Source of the DNA: Oscillospiraceae bacterium
GTDB taxonomy: Bacteria; Bacillota; Clostridia; Oscillospirales; CAG-272
NCBI GenBank assembly: GCA_015064255.1
Contig: SVSP01000004.1
Span: forward strand, 25,131 to 89,130
Direction: 5' to 3'
DNA: 64,000 nucleotides
Shown: positions 17,352 to 28,240 of the stretch, in pieces
Layout: each line of letters begins with the position of its first letter
Numbering within the stretch: the first letter of the stretch is position 1
The notes under the pieces: generated by a model
Seen by the model: the letters and a program-made list of their open reading frames with translations, nothing else
Told to the model about the DNA's origin: nothing
Database searches by the model: none
Made by a program: the position numbers and the translations under genes

Positions 17352-18543
17352 GTCAAAAAAGCAAAAAGTAAAGAAAAAATATGTACGCGCGTTTGTCACG
17401 GTAGTGATTTTGTTTTGGATAATATCGGAAAATAATATTTTTACCTGCTGTGCCGTATCGAGTGAAAACTTCGACGAAGCTTACGGTAACTACGACTGTA
17501 AAGAAGATTATAGATCTTTTATAGAAAGTCTTCCCGAGGATATTTTACAGTTTTTGCCGGAAGGTACTTACGACGTACTTGATTCTCCCGAAAAAGTTAC
17601 GGAGCTGTTTAAAGCGGAATATATATTAAATATTTCATCGGGACTTCTCAGAAATGCGCTTTCGGCATCCCTTAAAACCTTTGCGCTCGTAGCGTCTGTT
17701 ACATTGATAATGGCGGTACTTTCTGCCGTGGGAAAGGCTTTTTCCTCAGACGGTGCGGGAATAAAGGTCTGGAATTTGGCAGGGACACTTTGTATAGGCT
17801 TTTCCGCATATTCTCTCGTGTGGTCGCACACGGAAAGCGTGATGAATTTTGCCGAAAATATAAGTGCATTTATAAAATCACTTGCAGTAGTCATAGGAGG
17901 CGTCTATCTCAGCGCGGGTGAAGTGGGAAGCGCGGGAATACATAACGTGTGGGTCTTCTCTATAACGTCTGTAACAGAAGAACTGTGCGGAAAACTACTG
18001 CTTCCGATAATGCAGATATCATTTTCCGCGACACTTATGTCGGGAATAGTTTCGGGTGTGAATATAAGCCGCCTCGTCCAAATGATAAGAAATATTTTTA
18101 CCTCACTTCTTGTCTTTCTTATGACGGTAATATCGGTAATACTTTCTTTTCAGACTATTATTGCACATTCTTCGGATACGGTTGCAATGAGAAGCATAAA
18201 GTATGCAATATCACATTCGGTCCCTGTGATCGGAGGACTTGTAAGCGATAGTGCGCGTACACTTGCAACGGGATTTACCCTTATGAAAAATTCAATAGGC
18301 TTTGTCGGTATAGTTATAATAATTCTGATTTCTCTCGGACCGCTGATAACTCTTGTTGCGTCCAAATATGCTTTGCAGCTTGCATCGGCGTTTTCGTCCG
18401 TAATATCAGAGGATATGGCAAATACTTTCCTCGACGAGTCTGTAAAAATGCTGAATTTTCTTATAGCGATAGTTATTATGCTGAGCGTGGTATTTATGTT
18501 TTGTATAGCTATATTTGCAATTTTACCCGCAAGCGGTACCTGA
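17344..18543 (+). CDS. spoIIIAE: Stage III sporulation protein AE
   Basis: 399 residues. An N-terminal signal-like span (about 15-35), a soluble stretch of about 65 residues, then seven or so spans make it the largest membrane component of the SpoIIIA complex. The family region around LAVVIGGVYLSAGEVGSAGIHN and the following SVTEELCGKLLLPIMQ are well preserved. The start overlaps spoIIIAD by 8 bases. Confidence 0.94.
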   Translation: MHKSKKQKVKKKYVRAFVTVVILFWIISENNIFTCCAVSSENFDEAYGNYDCKEDYRSFIESLPEDILQFLPEGTYDVLDSPEKVTELFKAEYILNISSGLLRNALSASLKTFALVASVTLIMAVLSAVGKAFSSDGAGIKVWNLAGTLCIGFSAYSLVWSHTESVMNFAENISAFIKSLAVVIGGVYLSAGEVGSAGIHNVWVFSITSVTEELCGKLLLPIMQISFSATLMSGIVSGVNISRLVQMIRNIFTSLLVFLMTVISVILSFQTIIAHSSDTVAMRSIKYAISHSVPVIGGLVSDSARTLATGFTLMKNSIGFVGIVIIILISLGPLITLVASKYALQLASAFSSVISEDMANTFLDESVKMLNFLIAIVIMLSVVFMFCIAIFAILPASGT

Positions 18544-18568
18544 AGTTAAGGAAAGGAGAATTTATACT

Positions 18569-19075
18569 TTGGATGCGATAAAGGGATACGTAATGTGTGC
18601 GCTTATGGCGTCCGCAATTTCGGGAATACTTAAAAGTATTTCTTCTGAAATGCGCAGCTTTGAAAAATATATTGGATTTGTGGCTTCTCTTGCGGTAGTT
18701 GTAATGCTTGCGGCTCCTTTTGTTTCGATAGTGGGTGAAATAGAAAAAGCACTTGAAGAAAATTCTTTTTCCGAGGAAGAAAACGGAGAAAACAGCGAAG
18801 AAAACAGTACAGATGAAACCTACGGCAAAACCGCTTCGGCTTACTATGCAAAAGCTGTGGAAAATTCGCTTGAGTCGATAATTTTGAGTAAATTTTCAAT
18901 AAAATCAGAGGATTTTGAAGTAAAAGCAAATCTCGAAAAGGATAAAAACGGAAACTTGTCCGTTAAAGAAATAATTATTGTTTTACATAACGATATAAAT
19001 ACCGAAGAAATAGAATATTATACCGAAAAAATACTTTGCTTGAAAACAGAAATACGGAGGTCTGAAAAACAGTGA
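18569..19075 (+). CDS. spoIIIAF: Stage III sporulation protein AF
   Basis: 168 residues from the TTG at 18569, which lies 10 nt after AAGGAAAGGAG. No in-frame ATG lies close to that site; the frame is open further upstream into spoIIIAE. It has two N-terminal spans (about 1-24 and 30-52) and a soluble domain with a long acidic Glu/Asn/Ser linker (about 62-85), then a C-terminal alpha-beta ring-type domain as expected for SpoIIIAF. The acidic linker seems longer than usual. Confidence 0.9.
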   Translation: MDAIKGYVMCALMASAISGILKSISSEMRSFEKYIGFVASLAVVVMLAAPFVSIVGEIEKALEENSFSEEENGENSEENSTDETYGKTASAYYAKAVENSLESIILSKFSIKSEDFEVKANLEKDKNGNLSVKEIIIVLHNDINTEEIEYYTEKILCLKTEIRRSEKQ

Positions 19076-19563
19076 AATCTACGTTTTTATCAAAACTTAA
19101 AGAGATAAAAGGAGTCCGAATAATGCTTTTTTTACTTGTAATCGGCGCTCTGCTGATAATATTCGGAAGCTTTTTTTCGAAAAAGAGTGCGAAATACGAC
19201 AGCGAATATACGGGAAGCTTTTCGTACAGCGAATATGAAACCGAGATAGAGGAACGAATAGCAAAAATAGTTTCCGAAATAGGCGGAATATCGGACGTCA
19301 GCGTTATGGTGACTCTTGAAAGTACGGTAAGCTACTCGTACGCGGAAAACAGCAAGGATAAAAACAGCGAATACGTTACGATACGCGATAAGGACGGAAA
19401 TGAAAGCGGCGTGCTACTGTCTGAAAATGCGCCCGGAATAAGAGGCGTTGCAGTTGTATGTAACGGAGGAGATATTCCCGAAAAGAAACTCGAAATAATC
19501 AAAATGGTGAGCGCACTTCTCGGACTTCCGCAAAACAGAGTGTACGTCGGCGGAAGATTCTGA
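19072..19563 (+). CDS. spoIIIAG: Stage III sporulation protein AG
   Basis: 163 residues. One span (about 15-36) precedes the ring-building domain with R-I-A-K-I-V-S-E-I-G-G-I-S-D-V-S-V-M-V-T-L-E-S and the conserved end LLGLPQNRVYV. SpoIIIAG forms the large ring of the mother cell-forespore channel in B. subtilis. It begins with GTG overlapping the spoIIIAF stop (GTGA), so it is coupled. Confidence 0.95.
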   Translation: MKSTFLSKLKEIKGVRIMLFLLVIGALLIIFGSFFSKKSAKYDSEYTGSFSYSEYETEIEERIAKIVSEIGGISDVSVMVTLESTVSYSYAENSKDKNSEYVTIRDKDGNESGVLLSENAPGIRGVAVVCNGGDIPEKKLEIIKMVSALLGLPQNRVYVGGRF

Positions 19564-19651
19564 AAGATTTTTATAAAATATAACGTATAATCGGAATATT
19601 TAAGGACATAGCCGAATAAATAATAACAAAACAAAGTTTTGGAGGAGAACT

Positions 19652-20272
19652 ATGAAAATCATAAAAACAGAAAAGCCTGAAAGCACAGAGGTAAGTGAGT
19701 ACAAAACCTGGAATAAAATAAAGACTGTACTTACAAAAAACGTAAAGCGCAACATCGCGATAGTAAGCACACTCGTGCTTATCGCCGGCGCTGTATATCT
19801 AAACTGGATTCTTTTTGCAGACGGCGATGATTATAAGCCCGGTGATTACGTATCCGGCGGTGAAACGGCAAATAAGGGTGAAAATCAGGGTGACGGCACA
19901 ACGGCGGGAAACGAAAATGCTGACAGCTATTTCGCACTTGCCGTTATTGACAGAAGCGAAGCACGCGCGGAAGCTCTTGAAGTGCTTTCAAAAATAACTA
20001 CAAGCGAAGAAGCAAATGACGAAGCAAAACAGAATGCTTACGCGGAAATGGCGAAGATAGCCGAAGAAATAGAATGTGAATCCAACATCGAAACACTTAT
20101 CAAAGCCAAAGGATTTGAAGAGTGCGTTGTCGTTATCGGAAACGGAAAAGCAAATATCATAGTTTCGGGAGAAAATCTTCTTGCATCCGAAGTTGCACAG
20201 ATAAGAGAAATCGTATATACGCAGGCAAATATTTCTCCCGAGAATATTACTATAATAGAAAAAGCCGTATAA
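19652..20272 (+). CDS. spoIIIAH: Stage III sporulation protein AH (SpoIIIAH-like)
   Basis: 206 residues. An N-terminal cytoplasmic stretch and a span (about 34-51) are followed by a low-complexity Gly/Asn/Asp linker (about 57-90), then a SpoIIIAH/EscJ-type domain with D-S-Y-F-A-L-A-V-I-D-R-S-E-A-R and L-I-K-A-K-G-F-E-E-C-V-V. SpoIIIAH binds forespore SpoIIQ across the septum. A strong GGAGGAG site precedes the ATG. It lies 88 bp after spoIIIAG and is closed by a terminator. Confidence 0.93.
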   Translation: MKIIKTEKPESTEVSEYKTWNKIKTVLTKNVKRNIAIVSTLVLIAGAVYLNWILFADGDDYKPGDYVSGGETANKGENQGDGTTAGNENADSYFALAVIDRSEARAEALEVLSKITTSEEANDEAKQNAYAEMAKIAEEIECESNIETLIKAKGFEECVVVIGNGKANIIVSGENLLASEVAQIREIVYTQANISPENITIIEKAV

Positions 20273-20311
20273 TTTAATTTTTTGTTTGAATCTGTACATA
20301 TTATGTGTTTT

Positions 20312-20343
20312 AAAACGGAGAAATTTTAATTTCTCCGTTTTTT
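20312..20343 (+). terminator. Rho-independent terminator of the spoIIIA operon
   Basis: AAAACGGAGAAA pairs with TTTCTCCGTTTT around a TTTTAA loop, and the stem continues into a T-run. Confidence 0.92.
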
Positions 20344-20346
20344 CTA

Positions 20347-20375
20347 TTGCAAAAAAAAGATATATAATGTATAAT
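20347..20375 (+). promoter_or_regulatory. Sigma-A promoter for the GH43 lipoprotein gene
   Basis: TTGCAA at 20347-20352 and TATAAT at 20370-20375 are 17 bp apart; another TATAAT begins at 20363. It abuts the spoIIIA terminator. Confidence 0.7.
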
Positions 20376-20449
20376 ATACTAAAATTGCGGTATGAGAATT
20401 ATAACTGCTTGTACCGTGAAAAACATCAGAAAACGAAAGGATATTTGTT

Positions 20450-22279
20450 ATGAAAAAAAGTGCCCTGTTATTAAAAAGGACAATGTGTGTTTTTCTTACG
20501 GTAGTTATGCTCCTTTGTTCTTTTGCCGCGTGTAACAAAAAAGAGGAAAAGCCGAATGAAGTAGATAAGGTAGAAAATATTGTTTTTGCTTCGGCGGGAA
20601 TCTCGGATTATACAGTTGTGTATGCGGCTGCTGACGGAAGAGTTATAAGACAGATTGCATCTGAAATTTTACTCGAAATGAAAAATATAAGTAAAACTGA
20701 TGTTGTTTTCACTGACGATAGCTCGGAAGCCGTTGAGTGTGAAATACTTGTAGGTAATACAAACCGTCCCGAAACAGCTACTGCTATCGAAAAGATGGGA
20801 GATAGTGAGTACATAATCACTATGATCGGAAAGAAGCTTGTTCTTTATTCCGAAAATGCAGATGCTTATGAAAAGATGTTTAATTATCTTAAAATTGCAG
20901 GATTTACAGATACACAGTTCGCCCTTTCTTCAGACTTTTCATATTCAGCAGATATGATAACCAAGTTTGTCGCAGACGAAAAGATCGATGGTAATACAAG
21001 AATTGATATTACTTTCAACTATAATCATAGTGATGCGCAGGCAGGTATTTTTATCGGACGTGAAGATGATCTCGGTATATACGGCTACGACGGATACTGC
21101 GTACTTGTAAACGACGGTACAATAACGTTTTACAGAATGGGCGCTAAGCTTGCCAAAATGGGAAGCAAAAAGATCGGTGATATAAAGAAGGGTAAGGATT
21201 TCTCTATCCGTCTTGAAGTCGAAGGAAAGATAGCAAGAGCGTTCTTCCTTGACGATGCTGAAGGCTTCGAGCCGTGGCCCGAAATCGAGCTTCTCCTTGA
21301 TAACTGCAGCGGTGCAAGTGTCGGATATATTGAGCTTTCGGGATACGGAACGCAGTATAAGGACTTTTCGGTAAAATCCTTTGATGCGGAAAAGCCTGCA
21401 AATACATATACAAATGCTGTATATGAAAACTATGCAGACCCCGAAGTTCTGTTCTATGACGGTAAATACTATCTCTATGGAACAGGCGGATCAGGCGGAT
21501 ATGACGTTCACGTTTCCTCTGACCTTGTAAACTGGAGACAGCAGCCTAAGAAGGCGGTTTCTCCTAACCTTTGGGGAATAAGCAGTAACTACTGGGCACC
21601 CGACGTTGAATATATAAACGGAAAGTTCTATATGGTAGTTACATGTAGTGAGAGCATCGGTATAGCAGTAAGTGATTCTCCGCTCGGACCGTTCAAGGAA
21701 TATCACGATAAAGTTCTTTACAAGAGCGCGATAGACGGACATATATTCGTTGATGATGACGGAAAGATATATCTCTATTACGTTCACTTCAATAACGGTA
21801 ATAATATTGCAGGCGTTCAGCTTGATGAAAATATGAAGCCTATTGAAAGCACTTGGAAGCAGATCATTACACCCGTAGAAGAGTGGGAAACACGTGACGG
21901 TAAGATCACCGAAGGTCCGTATATGCTCAAGCATAACGGAATATATTATCTTACATATTCTGGAAGCCATTATATCAACCCCGAATATGCGGTAGGATAT
22001 GCTACCTGTGATACACCTCTCGGTAATTTCGATAAGTATGATCTTAACCCGATAATGGTTGGAACATCTCAGGTTTACGGTGCGGGACATCACTGCTTTA
22101 CTACAACCAAAGACGGCAGTCAGCTTATAATAGTTTACCATACACATAAATCCACAAGCACTATACATTCGAGAAAGGTATGTATAGACCTTGCAAGATT
22201 TTCTCCTGTTGAAGGCGATATAGACCGTCTTGAAATCTATGGACCTAATATAACACCTCAGCCCGTTCCCAATAAGTAA
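20450..22279 (+). CDS. Glycoside hydrolase family 43 lipoprotein
   Basis: 609 residues. The lipobox SFAAC (Cys28) indicates membrane anchoring. Residues about 40-165 resemble an N-terminal accessory domain with C-E-I-L-V-G-N-T-N-R-P-E. Residues about 170-310 look like a concanavalin/LamG-like domain (NYNHSDAQAGIFIGRED). From about 320 to 600 is a five-bladed GH43 module with the expected triad: Asp330 in YADPEV, Asp429 in IDGHIFVDDDG and Glu488 in ITEGPYML. GH43 enzymes cleave arabinosyl, xylosyl or galactosyl linkages in plant polysaccharides; the substrate cannot be told. A monocistronic unit with its own promoter and terminator. Confidence 0.9.
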   Translation: MKKSALLLKRTMCVFLTVVMLLCSFAACNKKEEKPNEVDKVENIVFASAGISDYTVVYAAADGRVIRQIASEILLEMKNISKTDVVFTDDSSEAVECEILVGNTNRPETATAIEKMGDSEYIITMIGKKLVLYSENADAYEKMFNYLKIAGFTDTQFALSSDFSYSADMITKFVADEKIDGNTRIDITFNYNHSDAQAGIFIGREDDLGIYGYDGYCVLVNDGTITFYRMGAKLAKMGSKKIGDIKKGKDFSIRLEVEGKIARAFFLDDAEGFEPWPEIELLLDNCSGASVGYIELSGYGTQYKDFSVKSFDAEKPANTYTNAVYENYADPEVLFYDGKYYLYGTGGSGGYDVHVSSDLVNWRQQPKKAVSPNLWGISSNYWAPDVEYINGKFYMVVTCSESIGIAVSDSPLGPFKEYHDKVLYKSAIDGHIFVDDDGKIYLYYVHFNNGNNIAGVQLDENMKPIESTWKQIITPVEEWETRDGKITEGPYMLKHNGIYYLTYSGSHYINPEYAVGYATCDTPLGNFDKYDLNPIMVGTSQVYGAGHHCFTTTKDGSQLIIVYHTHKSTSTIHSRKVCIDLARFSPVEGDIDRLEIYGPNITPQPVPNK

Positions 22280-22289
22280 ATAAAATAAA

Positions 22290-22322
22290 AACAGGATATC
22301 CGAATTTTTCGGATATCCTGTT
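22290..22322. terminator. Bidirectional terminator between the GH43 gene and the lipid kinase gene
   Basis: A 15-bp perfect stem (AACAGGATATCCGAA and its complement) with a 3-nt loop lies between convergent genes; A-run and T-run flank it on the two sides. Confidence 0.9.
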
Positions 22323-22336
22323 TCGTTCGTTAATAT

Positions 22337-23188
22337 TTAAGTTACTATTGTAATGGCATTGTGCGCGACTGAAATTTCAGCATCGGTGCAGTCGATTATC
22401 TCACCGTCGGCACATAACTGCATAACGTTATCTAATTTCAGAGCTTTGCATCGCTTGTAGATAAGTATTGACTTGTATTTCGGATTTATACTTCCGTCGG
22501 GTAAAATATGTAAGCCTTTTTTGTATCCGCCTATGAATTTTGCAAAACGAAGTCGGGATATTTTGCGGACAAGCATTACGTCAATTATTCCGTCGTCAAG
22601 CTCGGCGTTCGGCGCACAGCAGAATCCGCCGCCGTAATAGCGTCCGTTTGCGATTACGCAGAGAAGATACTCGCCTTTTTCGTGTTCAACACTTCCGTCT
22701 TCGAGCGTGAATTCAATATCGAATTTTTTACCCAGTTTGTGAAAAACTGTTGCAACAACCCCGATAGCATAGGCGATACTTCCGCGTACGAGCTTCATTT
22801 TCTTCAGCTTTTCGGTAACCCTTACAACATCACAGTCAAACCCGATGTTTATTATATTAGCACTGTACTTGTCGTTGAATTTTATAAGGTCTATTTTTTT
22901 GCGGATTCCCGGTTCTTTGGGAAGCGATTTTACGAAATCGTTTCCCGTACCGAAGGGAACAACAGTAAGCTCGGCAAACTCTCCGGCGTTAGCGTTCATT
23001 ATCGCGTTTACCGATTCGTATACGCTTCCGTCGCCGCCGTAAACTATAACGTGAGTGTCGGGATTCTCTTTGCATACCTCTTCGATTTTGTGAGTTGCGT
23101 CTCCTGCACTTTTGGAGCGATAGCAGATTTCTTCATCTACTTCGAGAGGAGTTTTTTTTGCAGAATTGATTATTGTGAAATCGTTCAT
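22337..23188 (-). CDS. Diacylglycerol kinase catalytic-domain lipid kinase (DgkB/YegS-like)
   Basis: 283 residues. The nucleotide-binding motif YGGDGSVYE, followed by VVPFGTGNDF, is the DAGK catalytic signature. The second half has the usual N-G-R-Y-Y-G-G-G-F-x-x-A-P-x-A-x-x-D-D-G block. The family phosphorylates diacylglycerol or related lipids for recycling in Gram-positive membranes. The start is ATG at 23188, preceded on its strand by AGAGGT; an upstream in-frame ATG at 23227 has no site. It is transcribed from its own consensus promoter, divergent from guaB. Confidence 0.9.
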   Translation of the reverse strand: MNDFTIINSAKKTPLEVDEEICYRSKSAGDATHKIEEVCKENPDTHVIVYGGDGSVYESVNAIMNANAGEFAELTVVPFGTGNDFVKSLPKEPGIRKKIDLIKFNDKYSANIINIGFDCDVVRVTEKLKKMKLVRGSIAYAIGVVATVFHKLGKKFDIEFTLEDGSVEHEKGEYLLCVIANGRYYGGGFCCAPNAELDDGIIDVMLVRKISRLRFAKFIGGYKKGLHILPDGSINPKYKSILIYKRCKALKLDNVMQLCADGEIIDCTDAEISVAHNAITIVT

Positions 23189-23225
23189 ATCGACCTCTGT
23201 ATAGAGTAAAAAATAAATTAACAGC

Positions 23226-23254
23226 ATTATAGCATATTAATGTTAATTTGTCAA
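23226..23254 (-). promoter_or_regulatory. Sigma-A promoter for the lipid kinase gene
   Basis: On the minus strand TTGACA (23249-23254) and TATAAT (23226-23231) are separated by exactly 17 bp. Confidence 0.85.
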
Positions 23255-23322
23255 ATAAAGTATGATAAAAAAAAGTGTTTTTTGTAAGAAAAACAAAATA
23301 ATTGTTTTATTTCATTTTTGCC

Positions 23323-23351
23323 TTGACAAAACTGGTCTTTGTGGGTATAAT
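23323..23351 (+). promoter_or_regulatory. Consensus sigma-A promoter for guaB
   Basis: TTGACA (23323-23328) and TATAAT (23346-23351) with a 17-bp spacer. The leader to the guaB start is only about 55 nt, leaving no room for a purine riboswitch. Confidence 0.9.
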
Positions 23352-23356
23352 TATAA

Positions 23357-24877
<1,521 letters not shown>

Positions 24878-24886
24878 ATTTAAGAC

Positions 24887-24922
24887 AAAATCCTCCGCTT
24901 TTTTCGAAAAACGGAGGATTTT
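24887..24922 (+). terminator. Rho-independent terminator of guaB
   Basis: AAAATCCTCCG and CGGAGGATTTT form an 11-bp stem around a 14-nt T/A-rich loop. Confidence 0.88.
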
Positions 24923-24962
24923 AAGTTGCGGTAAAAAATGTGTGTAATATCTTTTAAAAAGG

Positions 24963-24991
24963 TTGACAAAATACATCATATTGTGTATAAT
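24963..24991 (+). promoter_or_regulatory. Consensus sigma-A promoter for pflB
   Basis: TTGACA (24963-24968) and TATAAT (24986-24991) with a 17-bp spacer. The -10 lies inside the left arm of an inverted repeat, GTGTATAAT (24983-24991) and ATTATACAC (25009-25017), which could be an operator overlapping the promoter. Confidence 0.88.
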
Positions 24992-25034
24992 AATCTTGAA
25001 AAATGGTGATTATACACACGATAGGGCGGTTCAA

Positions 25035-25080
25035 GGTACCGACTTTTCGGGTATCCTGAATAAGGATGCCTTTTGTTTTT
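25035..25080 (+). promoter_or_regulatory. Attenuator-like leader of pflB: two mutually exclusive hairpins
   Basis: A terminator hairpin pairs 25050-25056 with 25064-25070 (7 bp, loop TGAATAA) and is followed by TTTTGTTTTTATTT. The same 25050-25056 segment can instead pair with 25035-25042 (GGTACCGA; one bulge on each side), which would prevent the terminator. The layout is that of a transcription attenuator between promoter and gene. I compared it with ZTP (pfl), THF, fluoride and T-box patterns from memory and found no convincing match. Confidence 0.55.
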
Positions 25081-25111
25081 ATTTGACTTTTGTTTTTGAA
25101 AGGAAGAAAAA

Positions 25112-27337
25112 ATGAATCAGTGGAGAAATTTTAAAGAAGGCTTATGGAACAGTGAAATCAACGTAAGCGATTTTATAAAGAGAAACTATACTCCTTATTT
25201 TGGTGATTCCGATTTCCTGCAGGGTACAACCGAACGTACCACTTCGGTAAGAAAAAAAGTTGAGGAGCTTCTTATAGAAGAAAATAATAAAGGCGGAGTT
25301 CTTAATATAGATACCGACCACGTTTCTTCTATACTTTCTCACAAGCCGGGATACGTGGATAAAGAAAAAGATATAATCGTCGGACTTCAGACAGACGAGC
25401 CTCTTAAGAGAGCAGTAAATCCGTTTGCGGGATACAGAAATGCCGTTCAGGCGTGTCAGGCGTACGGATATGAAATAGGCGAAAATATCAATAATGAATT
25501 CAAATACCGTACAACACATAATACGGGTGTTTTCAGAGTATATACCGAAACAATGAGAAAAGCAAGACACGCAGGTGTTCTTACGGGACTTCCCGATGCA
25601 TATGCACGCGGAAGAATTATAGGTGACTATCGACGTATAGCACTTTACGGTATGGATTATCTTGTAAAAGAGCGTGCGCTTGATAAAAAACGTATAAGCG
25701 AGCGTGATATGGATGCTTCTACGATTCAGTTGATAGAGGACATCGAAAAACAGCTCGAATTTATGAAACAGCTTGTAGAAATGGCAAAGGAATACGGTTG
25801 TGATATTACGCGCCCTGCGGATAATGCTCACGAAGCAATTCAGTGGCTCTACTTCGGTTATCTTGGCGCGGTTAAGGAACAGAACGGCGCGGCTAACAGT
25901 ATCGGACGTATATCGTCGTTTATAGATATTTATATTCAGCGTGATATTGAAGAGGGCGCGCTTGATGAGCTTCACGCGCAGGAGCTTATTGACGACCTTG
26001 TAATAAAAATGCGTCTTGTGCGCCATCTCCGTACACCCGAATATAACAGCCTGTTCGCGGGTGACCCCGTTTGGGTTACTTGCTCGCTTGCGGGAATGTG
26101 TGATGATGGTACTACCTTGGTTACAAAGACCTGTTACAGATTCCTTCAGACTCTTTACAATCTCGGACCGAGCGCAGAGCCGAATATTACGGTACTTTGG
26201 TCGCAAAATCTGCCCGAACCCTTCAAGAAATTCTGTGCAAAGGTATCAATAGATACAGACTCGATACAGTATGAAAATGACGATGTTATGCGTAAGGATT
26301 TCGGCGACGATTATTCTATCGCTTGCTGCGTTTCCGCTATGAAGACAGGAAAACAGATGCAGTTCTTCGGTGCGAGATGTAATCTTGCAAAGGTGCTTCT
26401 TATGGCGCTCAACGGCGGTAAGGACGAGATATACGGTGAACAGATAGCTCCCGAGGGTAAAATCTTCGAAGAAGAAGTGCTCGACTATGAACAGGTGCTT
26501 GAAGCGTTTAAATATTACGCGGCGTGGATGGCAAAGCTCTACGTAAATACGATGAACGTTATCCACTATATGCACGACAGATATGCGTACGAAAGACTTA
26601 TGATGTCACTTCACGACGTAGAACCCGAAAGACTTATGGCATTCGGAATAAGCGGTCTGAGCGTTCTTACGGACAGCCTCAGCGCGATCAAGTATGCGAA
26701 AGTTAAGGCGATCAAGGACGAGCGCGGAATAATCGTTGACTTTGAAACAGAGGGCGATTTCCCCAAATACGGAAACGATGACGACAGAGTTGACTCGATA
26801 GCAAAGTGGATAACAGAATTCTTCTATGCAGAGCTTTGTAAGACAAAGGCATACAGGGGAGCAAAGCACACTCTGTCTATCCTTACAATAACCTCAAACG
26901 TTGTTTACGGCTCGAAAACAGGCGCCACACCCGACGGAAGAAAGAAAGGCGAGCCCTTTGCACCCGGCGCTAACCCGATGCACGGACGAGATAAGGAAGG
27001 CGCACTTTCATCGCTCAACTCGGTAGCTAAAATATGCTACGATTGCTGTCAGGACGGTATTTCCAATACGTTTTCGATAACTCCCGATACTCTCGGTGAC
27101 AGCGACGAAACGAGAGTACAGAATCTTGTGGACGTTCTTGACGGATATTTTGTACAGGATGCTCACCATCTGAACGTAAACGTACTCAACCGTCAAAAGC
27201 TTATAGATGCTATGAACGATCCGACGCTTTATCCTTCACTTACGATAAGAGTAAGCGGATATGCGGTCAACTTCAATAAGCTTACGAAGGATAAGCAGCT
27301 TGAGGTAATTTCGAGAACATTCCACGAAAAAATGTAA
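25112..27337 (+). CDS. pflB: Formate acetyltransferase (pyruvate formate-lyase)
   Basis: 741 residues. It cleaves pyruvate with CoA to acetyl-CoA and formate through a glycyl radical. The active-site adjacent cysteines are Cys405-Cys406 in ACCVSAM. The radical Gly is Gly716 in RVSGYAVNF, close to the C-terminus as expected. The PFL N-terminal block [16 protein letters not shown] and the [10 protein letters not shown] region are clear. The start follows GAAAGGAAGAAAA. The activase gene starts 12 bp downstream. Acetyl-CoA can proceed to acetate through AckA, also encoded in this window. Confidence 0.97.
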   Translation: MNQWRNFKEGLWNSEINVSDFIKRNYTPYFGDSDFLQGTTERTTSVRKKVEELLIEENNKGGVLNIDTDHVSSILSHKPGYVDKEKDIIVGLQTDEPLKRAVNPFAGYRNAVQACQAYGYEIGENINNEFKYRTTHNTGVFRVYTETMRKARHAGVLTGLPDAYARGRIIGDYRRIALYGMDYLVKERALDKKRISERDMDASTIQLIEDIEKQLEFMKQLVEMAKEYGCDITRPADNAHEAIQWLYFGYLGAVKEQNGAANSIGRISSFIDIYIQRDIEEGALDELHAQELIDDLVIKMRLVRHLRTPEYNSLFAGDPVWVTCSLAGMCDDGTTLVTKTCYRFLQTLYNLGPSAEPNITVLWSQNLPEPFKKFCAKVSIDTDSIQYENDDVMRKDFGDDYSIACCVSAMKTGKQMQFFGARCNLAKVLLMALNGGKDEIYGEQIAPEGKIFEEEVLDYEQVLEAFKYYAAWMAKLYVNTMNVIHYMHDRYAYERLMMSLHDVEPERLMAFGISGLSVLTDSLSAIKYAKVKAIKDERGIIVDFETEGDFPKYGNDDDRVDSIAKWITEFFYAELCKTKAYRGAKHTLSILTITSNVVYGSKTGATPDGRKKGEPFAPGANPMHGRDKEGALSSLNSVAKICYDCCQDGISNTFSITPDTLGDSDETRVQNLVDVLDGYFVQDAHHLNVNVLNRQKLIDAMNDPTLYPSLTIRVSGYAVNFNKLTKDKQLEVISRTFHEKM

Positions 27338-27349
27338 CTTGATGCGATT

Positions 27350-28066
27350 ATGAACGGATTTATTCACTCTTTTGAAAGCCTTGCCGCAGTTGACGGTGCA
27401 GGAATAAGATGTGCTGTGTTTATGGCAGGATGTCCGCTTAGATGTGCATACTGCCATAACCCCGATACTTGGGATATTACAAAAGCGCCCATTCAAATGA
27501 CGCCGTATGATTTTGTAAAGAAGGTATCAAGATATAAACCTTACTATAAAAAAGACGGCGGCGTTACCTTCAGCGGCGGAGAGCCACTACTTCAGGCGGA
27601 GTTTATAAAGGAATGTGTTTCGCATCTCAAAGAGGCAGGCATAGGGTACGTTATCGATACTTCGGGATATATTCCGCTTGACGATACGGTAAAATACGTA
27701 CTTAAAGGTGCAGATGCAGTACTGCTTGACCTGAAATTCTGGGATGATGAAAGTTATCTCAAATATACGGGAAAAAGTATGGAAAATACGCTGAAAACGC
27801 TTGATTTTCTTGAGTCGATAAACAAACCGACCGTTATCAGAACTGTCGTCATTCCCGAAATAAACGATACAAGGGAAATGATAGAAAAGTATCTTACGCA
27901 CGTCCGCGATAAGAAATGCGTCAGAAAATACGAGCTTCTTGCTTTTCATACAATGGGCTTTTTTAAGTACAGAGAGCTTGGAATAGAAAACAGATTTGCC
28001 GATAAAGCTGCGCTTGATAAAAGCACAAAAGAGGAGCTTCAGCACTTTGTTGACTCTTTACTGTAA
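27350..28066 (+). CDS. pflA: Pyruvate formate-lyase activating enzyme
   Basis: 238 residues. A radical SAM enzyme that installs the glycyl radical on PflB. The cluster motif is CPLRCAYC (C-x3-C-x2-C), followed by HNPDTW, as in E. coli PflA, and a GGE motif in FSGGEPLLQ. There is no ferredoxin-like insert, which fits PFL activases rather than other glycyl radical activases. It is directly downstream of pflB and closed by a hairpin. Confidence 0.95.
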   Translation: MNGFIHSFESLAAVDGAGIRCAVFMAGCPLRCAYCHNPDTWDITKAPIQMTPYDFVKKVSRYKPYYKKDGGVTFSGGEPLLQAEFIKECVSHLKEAGIGYVIDTSGYIPLDDTVKYVLKGADAVLLDLKFWDDESYLKYTGKSMENTLKTLDFLESINKPTVIRTVVIPEINDTREMIEKYLTHVRDKKCVRKYELLAFHTMGFFKYRELGIENRFADKAALDKSTKEELQHFVDSLL

Positions 28067-28084
28067 AAAATAGAAATAACCACC

Positions 28085-28112
28085 AAACCACCGCAGTAAC
28101 AAGCGGTGGTTT
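28085..28112 (+). terminator. Terminator hairpin after pflA
   Basis: AAACCACCGC and GCGGTGGTTT form a 10-bp stem with an 8-nt loop. The following T-tract is short, so efficiency is uncertain. Confidence 0.7.
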
Positions 28113-28176
28113 GCTTTAATATCTGTATATTTTAAATTCAAATGTAAAAATTTTCATCTCAATAAATCCACCACAC

Positions 28177-28205
28177 TTGACAATCTCGCGAACGTGTGAT
28201 ATAAT
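28177..28205 (+). promoter_or_regulatory. Sigma-A promoter for the DUF1836 operon
   Basis: TTGACA (28177-28182), 17 bp, and TATAAT (28200-28205) with an extended TGA just before the -10. Confidence 0.85.
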
Positions 28206-28240
28206 TTCAGCGTAGTTATTTGAAATATACGGAGGTAAAT

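Noticed and set aside
24992..25111. pflB leader as a ZTP (pfl-motif) or THF riboswitch
   Set aside because: I could not find the conserved ZTP or THF core sequences; only the attenuator hairpins are supported.
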